The position numbers and the translations under genes are program-made. The notes below the pieces were generated by a model. It did not search any database. It had not been told where the DNA came from and saw nothing but the letters and a program-made list of their open reading frames with translations. This document shows positions 21,105-35,448 of a stretch of 64,000 nt of DNA, in pieces; within the stretch, counting starts at the first letter, position 1; the number at the start of each line of letters is the position of its first letter. This stretch comes from Planococcus sp. SK3692 (lineage in GTDB: Bacteria > Bacillota > Bacilli > Bacillales_A > Planococcaceae): contig NZ_JARCHV010000001.1 in the NCBI RefSeq assembly GCF_028890485.2, positions 1,669,198-1,733,197 on the forward strand, written 5' to 3'.

Positions 21105-21698
21105 TTATTGTACTTGTTGGGTTTTTTCTTCGTATGCCTGGATATAGGAATCGTATTGAATCGTCAAGGCGATCTCATCCCAACCGTTCAACAGCATTTC
21201 TTTCCAGTACGGATCGATATCAAACGAATAGCTGGCGCCGTCTTCTGCCGTCACCGTTTGCTGTTTCAGGTCAACGTCAAGGCGGTACGGCGCCTGTTTG
21301 CCTTTTTCCAGCAAAGCCGCCACTTCCGCTTCTTGCAGGCGGATTGGCAGGATGCCGTTTTTCACACAGTTATTATAGAAGATATCCGCATAGCTCGGTG
21401 AGATGACGACACGGAACCCGTAGTCCAGAATGGCCCATGGCGCGTGTTCACGGGACGAGCCGCAGCCGAAGTTTTCCTGCGCCACAAGGATCTCGGAACC
21501 TTGGAAGCGCGGATCATTTAAGACAAAGTCTTGATTCGGCTTACCGTCAGCGTCAAAACGCCAATGGTAGAACAAATACTTGCCGAACCCTGTGCGCTCG
21601 ATGCGCTTGAGGAATTCCTTTGAAATGATCTGGTCGGTATCGACATTTTTGCGGTCGAGCGGCGTCAAGACGCTCGAAATTTCATTGATGGGTTTCAA
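21105..21698 (-). CDS. leuD: 3-isopropylmalate dehydratase small subunit
   Basis: 197 aa, MKPINEISSVLTPLDRKNVD start, and the swivel-domain motif NFGCGSSREHAPWAILDYGF. With LeuC it isomerises 2-isopropylmalate to 3-isopropylmalate. Last gene of the operon, 18 nt after leuC, followed by a strong terminator. Confidence 0.98.
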   Translation of the reverse strand: MKPINEISSVLTPLDRKNVDTDQIISKEFLKRIERTGFGKYLFYHWRFDADGKPNQDFVLNDPRFQGSEILVAQENFGCGSSREHAPWAILDYGFRVVISPSYADIFYNNCVKNGILPIRLQEAEVAALLEKGKQAPYRLDVDLKQQTVTAEDGASYSFDIDPYWKEMLLNGWDEIALTIQYDSYIQAYEEKTQQVQ

Positions 21699-21716
21699 AT
21701 TCAGTTCCTCCTTCCA

Positions 21717-23135
21717 TTATGCCGAGGGCACAGGTTCGTTCATAAACTTTCGGACATCTGTCAAATGCCCTTCGATCGCAGCAGCTGCCGCCATCACTGG
21801 CGATACCAAATGCGTCATGGAGCCTGCACCTTGGCGCCCTTCAAAATTGCGGTTGGAAGTAGATGCACAGCGTTCGCCTGCTGGTACGGCATCCTCATTC
21901 ATGGCAAGGCACATGCTACAGCCTGTTTCGCGCCATTCAAATCCTGCCTGCAAGAATACCTGGTCAAGCCCTTCTGCTTCAGCTGCACGCTTGACGGTCT
22001 CAGAACCCGGTACCACAATTGCCGTGACCGACGGATGCACCGTTCGGCCTTTGACGATTTCACTCGCTGCCCGCAAATCGCTCAGGCGCGCATTCGTGCA
22101 TGAGCCGATAAAGACGTGTTGGATGTCGATGGATGATAACGGAGCGCCTTCTTCTAACTGCATATAAGCAAGCGCTTGGCGCAAAGCATCCCGGTCTTCC
22201 TGCTTATCGTAATCTGCCGCTGTCGGCACGTTTTCAGCAATGCCTGAACCCATCGACGGGTTGGTGCCCCATGTGACAAACGGCGAGATATCGTTCGCGT
22301 GGATCGTGTGCGACACGTCGTAGCTTGCGCCTTCATCTGTCGCCAGTGCCAGCCAGCGTTCAGCTTCACTTTCAAATGCTTCGCCTTCCGGGACGTTTCT
22401 TCTGCCACGCAAATATTCGACTGTTGTTTCATCTGGACTGACAAGACCGGCGCGTGCGCCCGCTTCGATGGACATATTGCAGATCGTCATGCGTTCTTCC
22501 ATCGATAAATTGCGGATCGCTTCCCCGGTGTATTCAATGATGTGGCCGGTTCCCATATCGACGCCGTACTTCGAGATGATCGCAAGGATGACGTCTTTTG
22601 CGGAAACACCGAATCCAAGCTCTCCGTCGATGCGGATTTCCATCGTTTTCGGCTTGGACTGCCACAGCGTCTGCGTCGATAACACATGCTCCACTTCACT
22701 TGTCCCAATGCCGAATGCCAAAGCCCCGAACGCGCCGTGCGTTGACGTATGGCTATCGCCGCAGACAATCGTCTTGCCAGGCTGCGTGAGGCCGAGTTCC
22801 GGCCCGATGACGTGGACGATGCCTTGGTCGGGATGATTGATCCCAGCAAGCGGCACCCCGAACTCATCGCAATTTTCCTGAAGCGTCTTGATTTGCTTGC
22901 GGGAAATCGGGTCTTTGATCACGGAGCGGTTGCGCGTCGGCACGTTATGGTCCATTGTCGCAAAGCACAGATCCGGGCGCCTTACTTTCCGCCCGTTCAA
23001 GCGCAAGCCTTCAAATGCCTGCGGGGAAGTGACTTCATGCAGGAGGTGAAGGTCGATATACAACAGGTCGGGTTTTCCCGGCTCTTCGAATACAATATGC
23101 TGTTCCCAAATTTTTTCAATAATCGTTTTTGCCAT
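21717..23135 (-). CDS. leuC: 3-isopropylmalate dehydratase large subunit
   Basis: 472 aa from the ATG at 23135 ([20 protein letters not shown]) with an AAGGGG SD; the longer frame reaching into leuB is a shadow. Aconitase-type [4Fe-4S] ligands are visible in [11 protein letters not shown] and in [10 protein letters not shown] near the C-terminus. Substrate loop [20 protein letters not shown] is intact. Pairs with LeuD. Confidence 0.98.
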   Translation of the reverse strand: MAKTIIEKIWEQHIVFEEPGKPDLLYIDLHLLHEVTSPQAFEGLRLNGRKVRRPDLCFATMDHNVPTRNRSVIKDPISRKQIKTLQENCDEFGVPLAGINHPDQGIVHVIGPELGLTQPGKTIVCGDSHTSTHGAFGALAFGIGTSEVEHVLSTQTLWQSKPKTMEIRIDGELGFGVSAKDVILAIISKYGVDMGTGHIIEYTGEAIRNLSMEERMTICNMSIEAGARAGLVSPDETTVEYLRGRRNVPEGEAFESEAERWLALATDEGASYDVSHTIHANDISPFVTWGTNPSMGSGIAENVPTAADYDKQEDRDALRQALAYMQLEEGAPLSSIDIQHVFIGSCTNARLSDLRAASEIVKGRTVHPSVTAIVVPGSETVKRAAEAEGLDQVFLQAGFEWRETGCSMCLAMNEDAVPAGERCASTSNRNFEGRQGAGSMTHLVSPVMAAAAAIEGHLTDVRKFMNEPVPSA

Positions 23136-23154
23136 TGCAGAGTGCCCCTTCCAT

Positions 23155-24255
23155 TTACACGTAAGAAAACATGATGTGTTCCGACACGAATTCCCGTTCC
23201 AATTCTTCGATGACTTTTTCCACGAAGCGTTCCGTTGAGATGACTTTATTGCCGCAAGCCGACAAATCGCCTGTGCAATAGCCATCTTCCAAGACGCTCA
23301 TGACCGCATCTTCAATTGCTGATGCTTCTGACTCCATGCCGAACGACTGGCGCAGCATCATCGCCGCCGACAACATCGCTGCCGATGGATTTGCTTTGTT
23401 TTGCCCAGCGATATCCGGTGCCGAACCGTGTACCGGTTCATACAAGCCGAAGCCGTCTGAACGGATGCTCGCGGAAGGCAGCATGCCTAGTGAGCCAGTG
23501 ATGACCGATGCTTCGTCGCTTAAGATGTCGCCGAACATGTTCTCTGTGACCACGACGTCGAACGCCCGTGGGTTGGTGATCAATTTCATGGCAGCCGAAT
23601 CGACCAGCATGTGTTCAACTTCCACGTCCGGATAACCCGCTTTACGTTCTTCGACGACTTTTCTCCAAAGTTTGCTGGATTCCAAGACGTTCGCTTTGTC
23701 GACTGACGCCAATTTGCCGCGGCGCGAGCGGGCCATTTCAAAGGCCTGATCGACGATGCGCTCGATTTCTGCGCGTGTGTAGACCAGTGTATCGACCGCT
23801 GAATTTTCGTTATGGCGTTTCGGTTCCCCGAAATACAAGCCGCCGGTCAATTCACGGACGATGACCATGTCCACTTCACGCGCGATTTCTTCTTTTAATG
23901 GGGACGATCCGAGAAGTGCCGGTACCGCTTTGACTGGGCGGACGTTGGCAAACAAATCGAAGTGTTTGCGGATATTCAACAGCCCTTTTTCGGGGCGCTG
24001 TTCTGCGGGGTTATTATCCCATTTCGGGCCGCCTACCGCACCGAGGAGGATGGCGTCGCTCGCTTCACACGCTTCAACGGTTTCTTTTGGCAGCGGGCTG
24101 CCGAATTCATCGACTGCCGCTCCCCCGATGGCCGCGAATTTCCAATGGAATGTGTGCCCATAGCGCATCGCAATGGATTTTAGCACCTTTACTGCTGCTT
24201 CTGTTACTTCTGGTCCAATGCCGTCTCCTGGCAATACTGCGATTGTCTTTTCCAT
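23155..24255 (-). CDS. leuB: 3-isopropylmalate dehydrogenase
   Basis: 366 aa. N-terminal [20 protein letters not shown], the arginine-containing substrate site ([17 protein letters not shown]) and the NAD-binding [20 protein letters not shown] mark the beta-decarboxylating dehydrogenase family. Oxidises and decarboxylates 3-isopropylmalate to 2-oxoisocaproate. It lies between leuA and leuC with gaps under 30 nt. Confidence 0.98.
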   Translation of the reverse strand: MEKTIAVLPGDGIGPEVTEAAVKVLKSIAMRYGHTFHWKFAAIGGAAVDEFGSPLPKETVEACEASDAILLGAVGGPKWDNNPAEQRPEKGLLNIRKHFDLFANVRPVKAVPALLGSSPLKEEIAREVDMVIVRELTGGLYFGEPKRHNENSAVDTLVYTRAEIERIVDQAFEMARSRRGKLASVDKANVLESSKLWRKVVEERKAGYPDVEVEHMLVDSAAMKLITNPRAFDVVVTENMFGDILSDEASVITGSLGMLPSASIRSDGFGLYEPVHGSAPDIAGQNKANPSAAMLSAAMMLRQSFGMESEASAIEDAVMSVLEDGYCTGDLSACGNKVISTERFVEKVIEELEREFVSEHIMFSYV

Positions 24256-24283
24256 AGTAATTCCTCCTCTGTGGGTTTGCTTT

Positions 24284-26873
<2,590 letters not shown>

Positions 26874-27386
26874 TTAAAGGATGTTCAATTGCGGTGTATG
26901 GGCTTTTTGTGTTTCCCTGACAAAAGCGGATACGCCGGTTCTTGTTAATTCTTTGATGCCGTATGGCTTCATCAAATCGATGAAGGCTTCAATTTTCTCA
27001 GGGTCGCCTGTTACTTGGAACGTGGTGACGTTTTTGCTCATATCGACAACTGTCGCACGGAACGGTTCCACAATGCTGTAAATCTCGCTGCGCGCGGCGG
27101 GCGGTGCGACCACTTTGATCAATGCAAGCTCTCTCATGACCATCGCCTTATCGGTAATGTCATTGACTTTCAACACGTCGATTTGCTTTTGCAGCTGTTT
27201 GAGCAATTGCTCAAGCTTCCCTTCATCTTCCACATTGACGACGAAAGTCATTTTGGATATGCCTGCTTGCTCGGTATGCCCGACCGAAATGCTTTCGATA
27301 TTGAATTGGCGTTTCATCAACAGCCCGGTGACGCGGTTCAAGACGCCACTCTGGTTGATGACCGTCGTTGTGATTACTCGCTTCAT
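26874..27386 (-). CDS. ilvN: Acetolactate synthase small (regulatory) subunit
   Basis: 170 aa from the ATG at 27386 ([20 protein letters not shown]), which overlaps the ilvB stop by 4 nt; the longer frame into ilvB is a shadow. Begins with an ACT domain (about 4-75) that senses valine in homologues, followed by the C-terminal ALS-SS domain. It activates IlvB and confers feedback inhibition. Also called ilvH. Confidence 0.97.
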   Translation of the reverse strand: MKRVITTTVINQSGVLNRVTGLLMKRQFNIESISVGHTEQAGISKMTFVVNVEDEGKLEQLLKQLQKQIDVLKVNDITDKAMVMRELALIKVVAPPAARSEIYSIVEPFRATVVDMSKNVTTFQVTGDPEKIEAFIDLMKPYGIKELTRTGVSAFVRETQKAHTPQLNIL

Positions 27387-29116
27387 TCGCCTTTCACCCC
27401 GATCATTTCGTTGAGCCCTTTGCCTGGCGCGACCATCGGGTACACACATTCGAGTTGGATTACCCGGCAATCGATGAGCGCTGGGCCATCTGATTCAAAC
27501 GCTTTTTTGAATACTTCTTCTGCTTCTTCCATCGTTTCGACTTTATAGCCATCGAGATCATAAGCGGCTGCCAGTTTCACGAAATCCGGCTGCACCGGCA
27601 TCATTGACTGGGAATAGCGTTCTTCGTAGAAGGTTTCTTGCCACTGGCGCACCATCCCAAGGCTTTGGTTGTTCAAGATGACGATTTTCACCGGCAAGCG
27701 ATATTCCTGCAATAGCGACAATTCCTGCAACGTCATTTGGAATCCGGCATCACCGACAACAGCCACCACCGTTTCTTCCGGTCTTGCGAACTTCGCCCCG
27801 ATCGCTGCCGGGAAGCCGAAGCCCATCGTTCCAAGCCCGCCAGATGTCACCCAGTTATGCGGGTTGTTGAAGCGGTAATACTGAGCCGTCCACATTTGGT
27901 GTTGGCCGACATCCGTCGTGACAATCGCATCGCCACCGGTTAACCGGTGGATCAATTCGACCGCTTGCTGAGGCATGATGCCAACCCGTTCTTTTTGGTG
28001 ATACTGAAGCGGGTAAGCTTCTTGGTATGCATTGAGCTTACCGTGCCATTCTGTTGTGTCCGGGCTTTCGAAGTTGCTTTTCAATAGCTCGACCAATGCA
28101 GCTTTCGCATCCGATACGATCGGGATGGCTGTCGGAACATTCTTCCCGATTTCCGCCGGATCGATATCGATATGGATGACTTCCGCATTCGGCGCAAATG
28201 AAGCCAAGTTTCCGGTGAGCCTATCATCAAAGCGCGCCCCAATGTTCAACAGTACGTCACATTCGCAAATGGCCGTATTCGCTGCATACGTTCCGTGCAT
28301 GCCGCCCATACCGAGGAACAATTCGTGATCGCCGCCAATTGTTCCAAGTCCCAGCAATGTGTTCACAATCGGGATTCGATGATGCTCCGCGAATGCTTGA
28401 AGCTCTTCGGAAGCTCTCGCTGCCAATACTCCGGCACCCGCTAGAATCACTGGCTTTTTCGCCTTGGACAGCAATTGAACTGCCTTTTGGATTTGCAAAT
28501 AGTTCGGCGAGATGGTCGGTTGATAGCCTGGCAAGTACACATCCGCATCCGCTTGTTCTTCACTGCCGGCAAACAACATCGTGGACACGTCTTTCGGGAT
28601 ATCGACGACAACCGGTCCCGGGCGCCCTGTTGAAGCGATGAAGAATGCCTCCTTGATGATGCGCGGCAAGTCTTCCGCTTTTTTCACTTGGTAATTATGT
28701 TTCGTGATCGGTTGTGTGATGCTGACGATATCCGCTTCCTGGAAAGCATCGGTTCCGATAACCGATGTAGCAACTTGCCCCGTGAAGATGACGAGCGGCA
28801 ATGAATCGAGCATGGCATCCGCTATTCCAGTGACGAGGTTCGTCGCCCCAGGGCCTGACGTTGCAATAACCACTCCCGGTTTTCCGGAAACTCTAGCGTA
28901 GCCTTCCGCTGCATGGATTGCGCCTTGTTCGTGTCTCGCTAGTATGTGACGGATCGGGTTTCGATGCAAAGCATCGTAGATTGGCAGAACCGCACCTCCT
29001 GGGTAGCCAAAAATGATCTCAACACCCTGCTGTTTCAATGATTGAATTAATACGTCTGCCCCGCTGCCGGATAATCCTTGTTTGAGTTCTTCTCTGACCT
29101 TTACGTTTACTCCCAA
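27383..29116 (-). CDS. ilvB: Acetolactate synthase large (catalytic) subunit
   Basis: 577 aa thiamine-diphosphate enzyme. The catalytic Glu is in [15 protein letters not shown]. The C-terminal ThDP/Mg motif [20 protein letters not shown] starts GDA and continues to [12 protein letters not shown]. The biosynthetic (FAD-containing, IlvN-regulated) type is indicated by the neighbouring ilvN. First gene after the T-box leader, so expression of ilvB through leuD is controlled by that antiterminator. Confidence 0.98.
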   Translation of the reverse strand: MGVNVKVREELKQGLSGSGADVLIQSLKQQGVEIIFGYPGGAVLPIYDALHRNPIRHILARHEQGAIHAAEGYARVSGKPGVVIATSGPGATNLVTGIADAMLDSLPLVIFTGQVATSVIGTDAFQEADIVSITQPITKHNYQVKKAEDLPRIIKEAFFIASTGRPGPVVVDIPKDVSTMLFAGSEEQADADVYLPGYQPTISPNYLQIQKAVQLLSKAKKPVILAGAGVLAARASEELQAFAEHHRIPIVNTLLGLGTIGGDHELFLGMGGMHGTYAANTAICECDVLLNIGARFDDRLTGNLASFAPNAEVIHIDIDPAEIGKNVPTAIPIVSDAKAALVELLKSNFESPDTTEWHGKLNAYQEAYPLQYHQKERVGIMPQQAVELIHRLTGGDAIVTTDVGQHQMWTAQYYRFNNPHNWVTSGGLGTMGFGFPAAIGAKFARPEETVVAVVGDAGFQMTLQELSLLQEYRLPVKIVILNNQSLGMVRQWQETFYEERYSQSMMPVQPDFVKLAAAYDLDGYKVETMEEAEEVFKKAFESDGPALIDCRVIQLECVYPMVAPGKGLNEMIGVKGE

Positions 29117-29157
29117 TCTTTCCGCCTCCTTTTTCTTAAGTCTTCGGAAGTAGCAAA

Positions 29158-29440
29158 TGAAAAAGCTTTTTCATCCCTACACAAAGAAGACATCTTCTTT
29201 GCATAGGGATGAAAAAGCTTCATGGTACCACCCTATTTCACTGCGATTTGCAGCCTCTTGGATAATTGCTTATCCGCTGATAACGATAACCCGTCGCTTG
29301 CAGTCACCGGGAACACCTAGAAGGCCGAAGCCGTTCAGCATTCCACTCAGAGGGGATGTCGCATCTGGCAGCATTGCCGGCTTCCACCACCCCGGCTCTC
29401 TGTAAATGCTGTATTCCATTTGCTTTAACCTCGTCATTGA
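29158..29440 (-). promoter_or_regulatory. T-box leader of the ilvBNC-leuABCD operon, specifier ATC (Ile) inferred
   Basis: The 339-nt gap between ilvE and ilvB is a T-box riboswitch. Seen directly: the T-box TAGGGTGGTACCATG (about 29235-29221), a nearly perfect terminator stem over 27 bp long (29161-29221) ending in a T-run, and a Stem I region with AGAGAGCC and GACGAGG elements. Aligning Stem I with the cysteine T-box at 51785-52034, whose specifier TGC is clear, places codon ATC at 29357-29355 in the specifier loop. Uncharged tRNA-Ile would then favour readthrough. No convincing promoter is visible just upstream, so the leader may be read from the ilvE promoter. Confidence 0.92.
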
Positions 29441-29455
29441 ATTGATCTTATAAAT

Positions 29456-30358
29456 TTATACTACGTTTAAATGTTCTTCGTTATACACTTTAACGCCGTC
29501 TTGCTGCACCAGCTCACGGAATGCTTCTAACAGGTCATTCGTGACAGGTCCTGGCTTGCCGTCGCCGATCACGCGTCCATCCACTTTGATGACGGCGATG
29601 ACTTCTGCTGCCGTCCCTGTCAGGAACACTTCATCCGCCACGTAGACATCGTGTCTAGTGAAGACCCCCTCTTCCATTTGGTAACCTTTTTCAGCGGCCA
29701 CTTCCATGATGGCATTGCGCGTAATTCCTTCGAGCGCCCCTACATAACCGGGAGGCGTCAGTAATTTGTTTTTGCGGACGATGAAGATATTATCGGCTGA
29801 CCCTTCAGCCACATAACCTTGATCGTTCAGCATAAGTGCTTCAGAGACACCCGCCAGGCTTGCTTCGATTTTCACAAGGATGTTGTTCATATAGTTCAGT
29901 GACTTCACTTTCGGGCTAAGGACGTCTGAGCGGCTTCTTCTTGAAGCGACCGAGACGATTTCAATGCCGCTGTCGTACAAGGCTTTCGGGAATAAAGAAA
30001 GCGGCTCAGCGATGACGATGACATTCGGCTTTGCACAGCTGAATGGATCGAGCCCCAAATTTCCAACCCCGCGTGAGACGACTAAGCGGATATAGGCATC
30101 TTTCAATTTGTTTTGCCGGAGCGTTTCCACGACCAGCTGCGTCATTTCTTCGAAAGTATGCGGAATTTCAAGCATCACTGATTTAGCCGAATCGTAAAGG
30201 CGCTCCAGGTGTTCTTCTAAACGAAAGACATTTCCGTTGTATGAACGAATGCCTTCGAAGACTCCGTCGCCATATAGGAAGCCATGATCATAAACTGAAA
30301 CCTTGGCATCTTCTTTTTTTACAAATTCACCATTCATATAGATTACTTGTTCAGTCAT
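29456..30358 (-). CDS. ilvE: Branched-chain amino acid aminotransferase (class IV)
   Basis: 300 aa from the ATG at 30358 (MTEQVIYMNGEFVKKEDAKV); a GTG nine bases earlier is an alternative. PLP fold-type IV features: DHGFLYGDGVFEGIRSYN, the catalytic Lys (about residue 152) in VKSLNYMNN and the phosphate-binding EGSADNIFIV and LTGTAAEVI loops. It transfers the amino group from glutamate to the branched-chain 2-oxo acids, the last step for Ile, Val and Leu. It has its own promoter (30433-30461) and is upstream of the T-box, so may escape that control. Confidence 0.96.
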   Translation of the reverse strand: MTEQVIYMNGEFVKKEDAKVSVYDHGFLYGDGVFEGIRSYNGNVFRLEEHLERLYDSAKSVMLEIPHTFEEMTQLVVETLRQNKLKDAYIRLVVSRGVGNLGLDPFSCAKPNVIVIAEPLSLFPKALYDSGIEIVSVASRRSRSDVLSPKVKSLNYMNNILVKIEASLAGVSEALMLNDQGYVAEGSADNIFIVRKNKLLTPPGYVGALEGITRNAIMEVAAEKGYQMEEGVFTRHDVYVADEVFLTGTAAEVIAVIKVDGRVIGDGKPGPVTNDLLEAFRELVQQDGVKVYNEEHLNVV

Positions 30359-30432
30359 GATGTCCACTTCTTTCTCCGAAATTTTTTATGAGGATTAGCG
30401 CTGTAAATGCTTTGTTCTGTTAAATTGTTGCT

Positions 30433-30461
30433 ATCATATCGCCTATTCCAAAGGGTGTCAA
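30433..30461 (-). promoter_or_regulatory. Sigma-A promoter of ilvE
   Basis: TTGACA (30461-30456), 17-nt spacer, TATGAT (30438-30433). The rest of the 414-nt gap 30359-30772 is AT-rich, with a weak CodY-like stretch at about 30493-30507, a hairpin at 30607-30632, and the tuf terminator; no protein gene was found in it. Confidence 0.9.
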
Positions 30462-30606
30462 CAAACAAAATGTGATTTTTTTGCTAATTCTGAACATTGA
30501 AATCATTTGTATCCGTTTACATTGCTTTAGTGGCGCGGTTTCAAATATTTTTAAAAAAGTTTGAATATTTTATGGAAATGCGATATATTGCGTATAAAAA
30601 ATAGAT

Positions 30607-30632
30607 AAGCCTCCCTTTATTGAGGCCTTGCA
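30607..30632 (-). terminator. Possible second hairpin terminator
   Basis: GCCTC/GAGGC stem with an 8-nt loop followed after six bases by TTTTTT on the minus strand. It lies beyond the tuf terminator with no gene between, so it may be a backup terminator or the end of a small RNA. Confidence 0.35.
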
Positions 30633-30721
30633 ATACAATTTCTTCAGCGATGATACGGATCAATCAGCCTTTAAACCTTATATCCTGTCACATAATTTTC
30701 ATTTTCATTTTAAAAAGAACG

Positions 30722-30757
30722 CAAAAAAACCCCCCAACTCATAATGAGTTGGGGGAT
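30722..30757 (-). terminator. Terminator of the str operon after tuf
   Basis: An 11-bp stem (CCCCAACTCAT with ATGAGTTGGGG, 30730-30755) followed by T7 on the minus strand, 16 nt beyond the tuf stop. Confidence 0.95.
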
Positions 30758-30772
30758 TTAAACACAAGCGAA

Positions 30773-31960
<1,188 letters not shown>

Positions 31961-32049
31961 TAGAAAAATCCTCCTCAGAATGTAAGTTAATAGTAGTAGT
32001 TTGAGTACCCAAGCTACAGAAATAAACCGCAGATTGGGCATACAAACTA

Positions 32050-32078
32050 TTTATACTTGATTAAAGGTCAAAATTCAA
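32050..32078 (-). promoter_or_regulatory. Sigma-A promoter of tuf
   Basis: TTGAAT (32078-32073), 17-nt spacer, TATAAA (32055-32050), directly after the fusA stop. Confidence 0.7.
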
Positions 32079-34157
32079 TTATTGGCCTTTATTTTTCTTG
32101 ATAATTTCTTCAGCGATGGATTTCGGCACTTCTTCGTAGTGGTCGAAGTGCATAGAGAACACACCGCGTCCTTGCGTGTTAGAACGCAAGTTTGTTGCGT
32201 AACCGAACATTTCAGAAAGTGGAACCATTGAACGGACAACTTGTGCGTTTCCGCGAGCGTCCATACCTTCTACGCGTCCGCGGCGTGACGTAACGTCACC
32301 CATGATATCGCCAAGGTATTCTTCAGGGATTACAATTTCAACTTTCATGATCGGCTCAAGGATTACCGGGTTAACTTTTGATACAGCGTTTTTCAGTGCC
32401 ATAGAAGCAGCAACTTTAAACGCCATCTCGTTGGAGTCAACATCATGGTAAGATCCGTCGAACAAGCGTGCTTTAATATCTACCAATGGATAACCGGCAA
32501 CTACACCGTTATCAAGAGAGTCGCGAAGACCCGCTTCAACTGCTGGGATGTATTCACGTGGAACAACACCACCGACAATTCCATTTTCGAACTCAAAGCC
32601 AGCGCCTTCTTCGTTTGGAGAGAACTCGATCCAAACGTGTCCGAACTGACCACGGCCACCGGATTGACGTACGAACTTCCCTTCAACTTTTGCAGACTGG
32701 CGGAATGTCTCACGGTAAGATACCTGAGGAGCTCCGACGTTTGCTTCAACGTTGAATTCGCGTCTCATACGGTCAACTAGGATATCAAGGTGAAGCTCAC
32801 CCATACCCGCGATGATCGTTTGACCAGTTTCCTGGTCTGTATGCGCACGGAAAGTTGGGTCTTCTTCTTGCAATTTCGCAAGGGCTTGGCCCATCTTATC
32901 CTGGTCCGCTTTGGATTTCGGCTCTACTGAAAGTGAGATAACCGGTTCCGGGAAGACCATGCGCTCAAGGATTACTTGGTCTTTTTCGTCGCATAGCGTA
33001 TCGCCTGTAGAAGTATCTTTCAGGCCGATCGCAGCAGCGATATCCCCGCAATATACTTCAGCGATCTCTTCGCGGGAGTTAGCGTGCATTTGCAGGATAC
33101 GTCCTACGCGCTCACGCTTGCCTTTTGAAGAGTTTTGTACGTACGAACCAGATTTCAAAGTACCCGAGTATACACGGAAGAACGTCAATTTCCCTACATA
33201 TGGGTCTGTCATTACTTTGAATGCCAGAGCAGAGAAAGGCTCGTCTTCAGATGCTTTACGCAATACTTCTTCGTCTGAATCCGGACGAAGTGCTGTCATT
33301 GGTGGTACATCTAGTGGAGATGGGAGGTAATCAATTACTGCGTCAAGCATTAATTGAACCCCTTTGTTTTTGAAAGCAGTTCCGCAAACTACTGGGTAGA
33401 ACTCAACGTCAAGCGTTCCTTTACGGATTGCAGCTTTAAGTTCATCAACAGTAATTTCTTCGCCACCAAGGTATTTTTCCATCAAGTCTTCATCAAGCTC
33501 AGCAACGCCTTCGAGTAGTTTTGTGTGCCACTCGTCAGCAAGCTCCTTGTACTCTTCAGGAATTTCGCCTTCAGTGATTTCAGTTCCCAAATCGTTCGCA
33601 TAGAAGCGTGCGTTCATGTTTACAAGGTCAATGATCCCTGAGAACTCGTCTTCTGCGCCGATTGGCAATTGAATCGGATGTGCGTTAGCTTGCAGGCGAT
33701 CGTGAAGAGTGCCTACTGAATACAGGAAGTCAGCGCCGATTTTATCCATTTTGTTAATGAATACCAAACGCGGTACTCCGTATGTTGTCGCTTGACGCCA
33801 TACAGTTTCTGTTTGTGGCTCAACGCCTGATTGGGCATCGAGAACCGTTACAGCACCATCAAGTACACGCAATGAACGTTCAACTTCAACTGTGAAGTCT
33901 ACGTGTCCAGGAGTATCGATGATGTTAACGCGGTGGCCTTCCCATGAAGCTGTTGTCGCAGCAGATGTGATCGTGATTCCACGCTCTTGCTCCTGCTCCA
34001 TCCAGTCCATTTGAGAAGCACCTTCATGCGTTTCGCCGATTTTGTGGATACGGCCTGTGTAATACAAAATACGCTCCGTAGTAGTCGTTTTACCGGCATC
34101 GATGTGAGCCATGATTCCGATATTACGTGTATGGTCTAAGGAGAACTCTCTAGGCAT
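32079..34157 (-). CDS. fusA: Elongation factor G
   Basis: 692 aa. G1 [10 protein letters not shown] (about 17-26), G3 DTPGHVDF and G4 NKMD, then domains II-V; domain IV begins near residue 480 with [20 protein letters not shown]. Catalyses translocation. The usual fusidic-acid-resistance positions were not compared in detail. Located between rpsG and tuf, gap to rpsG 50 nt. Confidence 0.98.
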   Translation of the reverse strand: MPREFSLDHTRNIGIMAHIDAGKTTTTERILYYTGRIHKIGETHEGASQMDWMEQEQERGITITSAATTASWEGHRVNIIDTPGHVDFTVEVERSLRVLDGAVTVLDAQSGVEPQTETVWRQATTYGVPRLVFINKMDKIGADFLYSVGTLHDRLQANAHPIQLPIGAEDEFSGIIDLVNMNARFYANDLGTEITEGEIPEEYKELADEWHTKLLEGVAELDEDLMEKYLGGEEITVDELKAAIRKGTLDVEFYPVVCGTAFKNKGVQLMLDAVIDYLPSPLDVPPMTALRPDSDEEVLRKASEDEPFSALAFKVMTDPYVGKLTFFRVYSGTLKSGSYVQNSSKGKRERVGRILQMHANSREEIAEVYCGDIAAAIGLKDTSTGDTLCDEKDQVILERMVFPEPVISLSVEPKSKADQDKMGQALAKLQEEDPTFRAHTDQETGQTIIAGMGELHLDILVDRMRREFNVEANVGAPQVSYRETFRQSAKVEGKFVRQSGGRGQFGHVWIEFSPNEEGAGFEFENGIVGGVVPREYIPAVEAGLRDSLDNGVVAGYPLVDIKARLFDGSYHDVDSNEMAFKVAASMALKNAVSKVNPVILEPIMKVEIVIPEEYLGDIMGDVTSRRGRVEGMDARGNAQVVRSMVPLSEMFGYATNLRSNTQGRGVFSMHFDHYEEVPKSIAEEIIKKNKGQ

Positions 34158-34207
34158 ATGGTCTTTCTCCTTCCGTCTCGAAATAAGATTTTAAGTGTCG
34201 CAAGAAT

Positions 34208-34702
<495 letters not shown>

Positions 34703-34722
34703 CTATCGTTAATTCATTGTTA

Positions 34723-35142
34723 TTATTTTTTTACTTTAGGGCGTTTTGTTCCATATTTAGAGCGTCCTTGCATACGGCCGTTTACTCCAGCAGTATCAAG
34801 TGCGCCGCGTACAACGTGGTAACGTACACCCGGAAGGTCTTTTACGCGTCCTCCACGGATAAGAACAACACTGTGCTCTTGAAGGTTGTGACCTTCGCCG
34901 CCGATATATGCATTGACCTCAATTTGGTTTGTCAAACGTACACGTGCGTATTTACGCAATGCGGAGTTTGGTTTTTTAGGTGTCATCGTTCCAACACGTG
35001 TGCAGACGCCGCGTTTTTGCGGAGAGCTCAGGTTAGTCTGTGACTTTTTGAAGCTGTTATACCCCTTGTTCAACGCTGGTGAGTCTGATTTAGTGCTTTT
35101 CGGTTTACGAGGCTTGTTAACCAATTGGTTAATAGTAGGCAT
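34723..35142 (-). CDS. rpsL: 30S ribosomal protein S12
   Basis: 139 aa. Decoding-centre loops [15 protein letters not shown] and [20 protein letters not shown] carry the lysines that are mutated in streptomycin-resistant strains; both look wild type. First gene of the rpsL-rpsG-fusA-tuf operon, behind its own promoter and a leader of about 210 nt. Confidence 0.98.
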   Translation of the reverse strand: MPTINQLVNKPRKPKSTKSDSPALNKGYNSFKKSQTNLSSPQKRGVCTRVGTMTPKKPNSALRKYARVRLTNQIEVNAYIGGEGHNLQEHSVVLIRGGRVKDLPGVRYHVVRGALDTAGVNGRMQGRSKYGTKRPKVKK

Positions 35143-35352
35143 CGATTTTTTCCTCCTCTCAAAAGGTGTTCTAATACCACATATCCAGGTGGTTCATTTT
35201 TGGGTAAAAAACAAAGTCTTTGTGATTTCACACAAAAACCGGTATCCAGTAATGCCATAATGGCTACATCCAGCAAAGCTGAACGCTTTTACTGTTTTTG
35301 CTTCGTACCTGACGATCATGTTCCTGACATGCAAAGATCGATAATCATCAAC
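35143..35352 (-). promoter_or_regulatory. Long 5' leader of the str operon
   Basis: Between the promoter start (about 35352) and rpsL lie about 210 nt with no protein gene; ybxF, which sits here in B. subtilis, is absent. Two hairpins that share bases are visible: TTTGTG/CACAAA (35236-35219) and a short ACAAAGACTTTGT stem (35223-35211) followed by T6. A GCCAT/ATGGC-type hairpin lies further 5' (about 35251-35262). Confidence 0.5.
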
Positions 35353-35359
35353 CCTTAAT

Positions 35360-35389
35360 ATACTATCATTCCCTAAGTGTAACTGTCAA
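35360..35389 (-). promoter_or_regulatory. Promoter of the str operon
   Basis: Perfect TTGACA (35389-35384), 18-nt spacer, TAGTAT (35365-35360), right after the rpoC terminator. Confidence 0.8.
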
Positions 35390-35400
35390 CCTAAACTTCA

Positions 35401-35438
35401 AAAAAAATCCCGGGGAGCGTATAGCTCTCCGGGGTTTG
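35401..35438 (-). terminator. Terminator after rpoC
   Basis: CCCCGGAGAGC and GCTCCCCGGG form a 9-10 bp stem with one mismatch around TATAC, then a T8 tract. It separates rpoBC from the str operon. Confidence 0.92.
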
Positions 35439-35448
35439 TTTTTCTAAC

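Noticed and set aside
21717-23285. Longer leuC frame starting at 23285
   Set aside because: The first 50 codons lie inside leuB and lack aconitase-family similarity; the ATG at 23135 has an SD and matches the family.
26874-27470. Longer ilvN frame starting at 27470
   Set aside because: Adds 28 codons within ilvB; the ACT domain begins right at the ATG at 27386, which overlaps the ilvB stop.
29158-29222. Long hairpin as a mobile-element end
   Set aside because: It is the terminator stem of the T-box leader, adjacent to the canonical T-box sequence.
35070-35276. 68-codon minus-strand ORF between rpoC and rpsL as a ybxF remnant
   Set aside because: Overlaps rpsL by more than 70 nt and has no L7Ae-like motif; more likely leader RNA.
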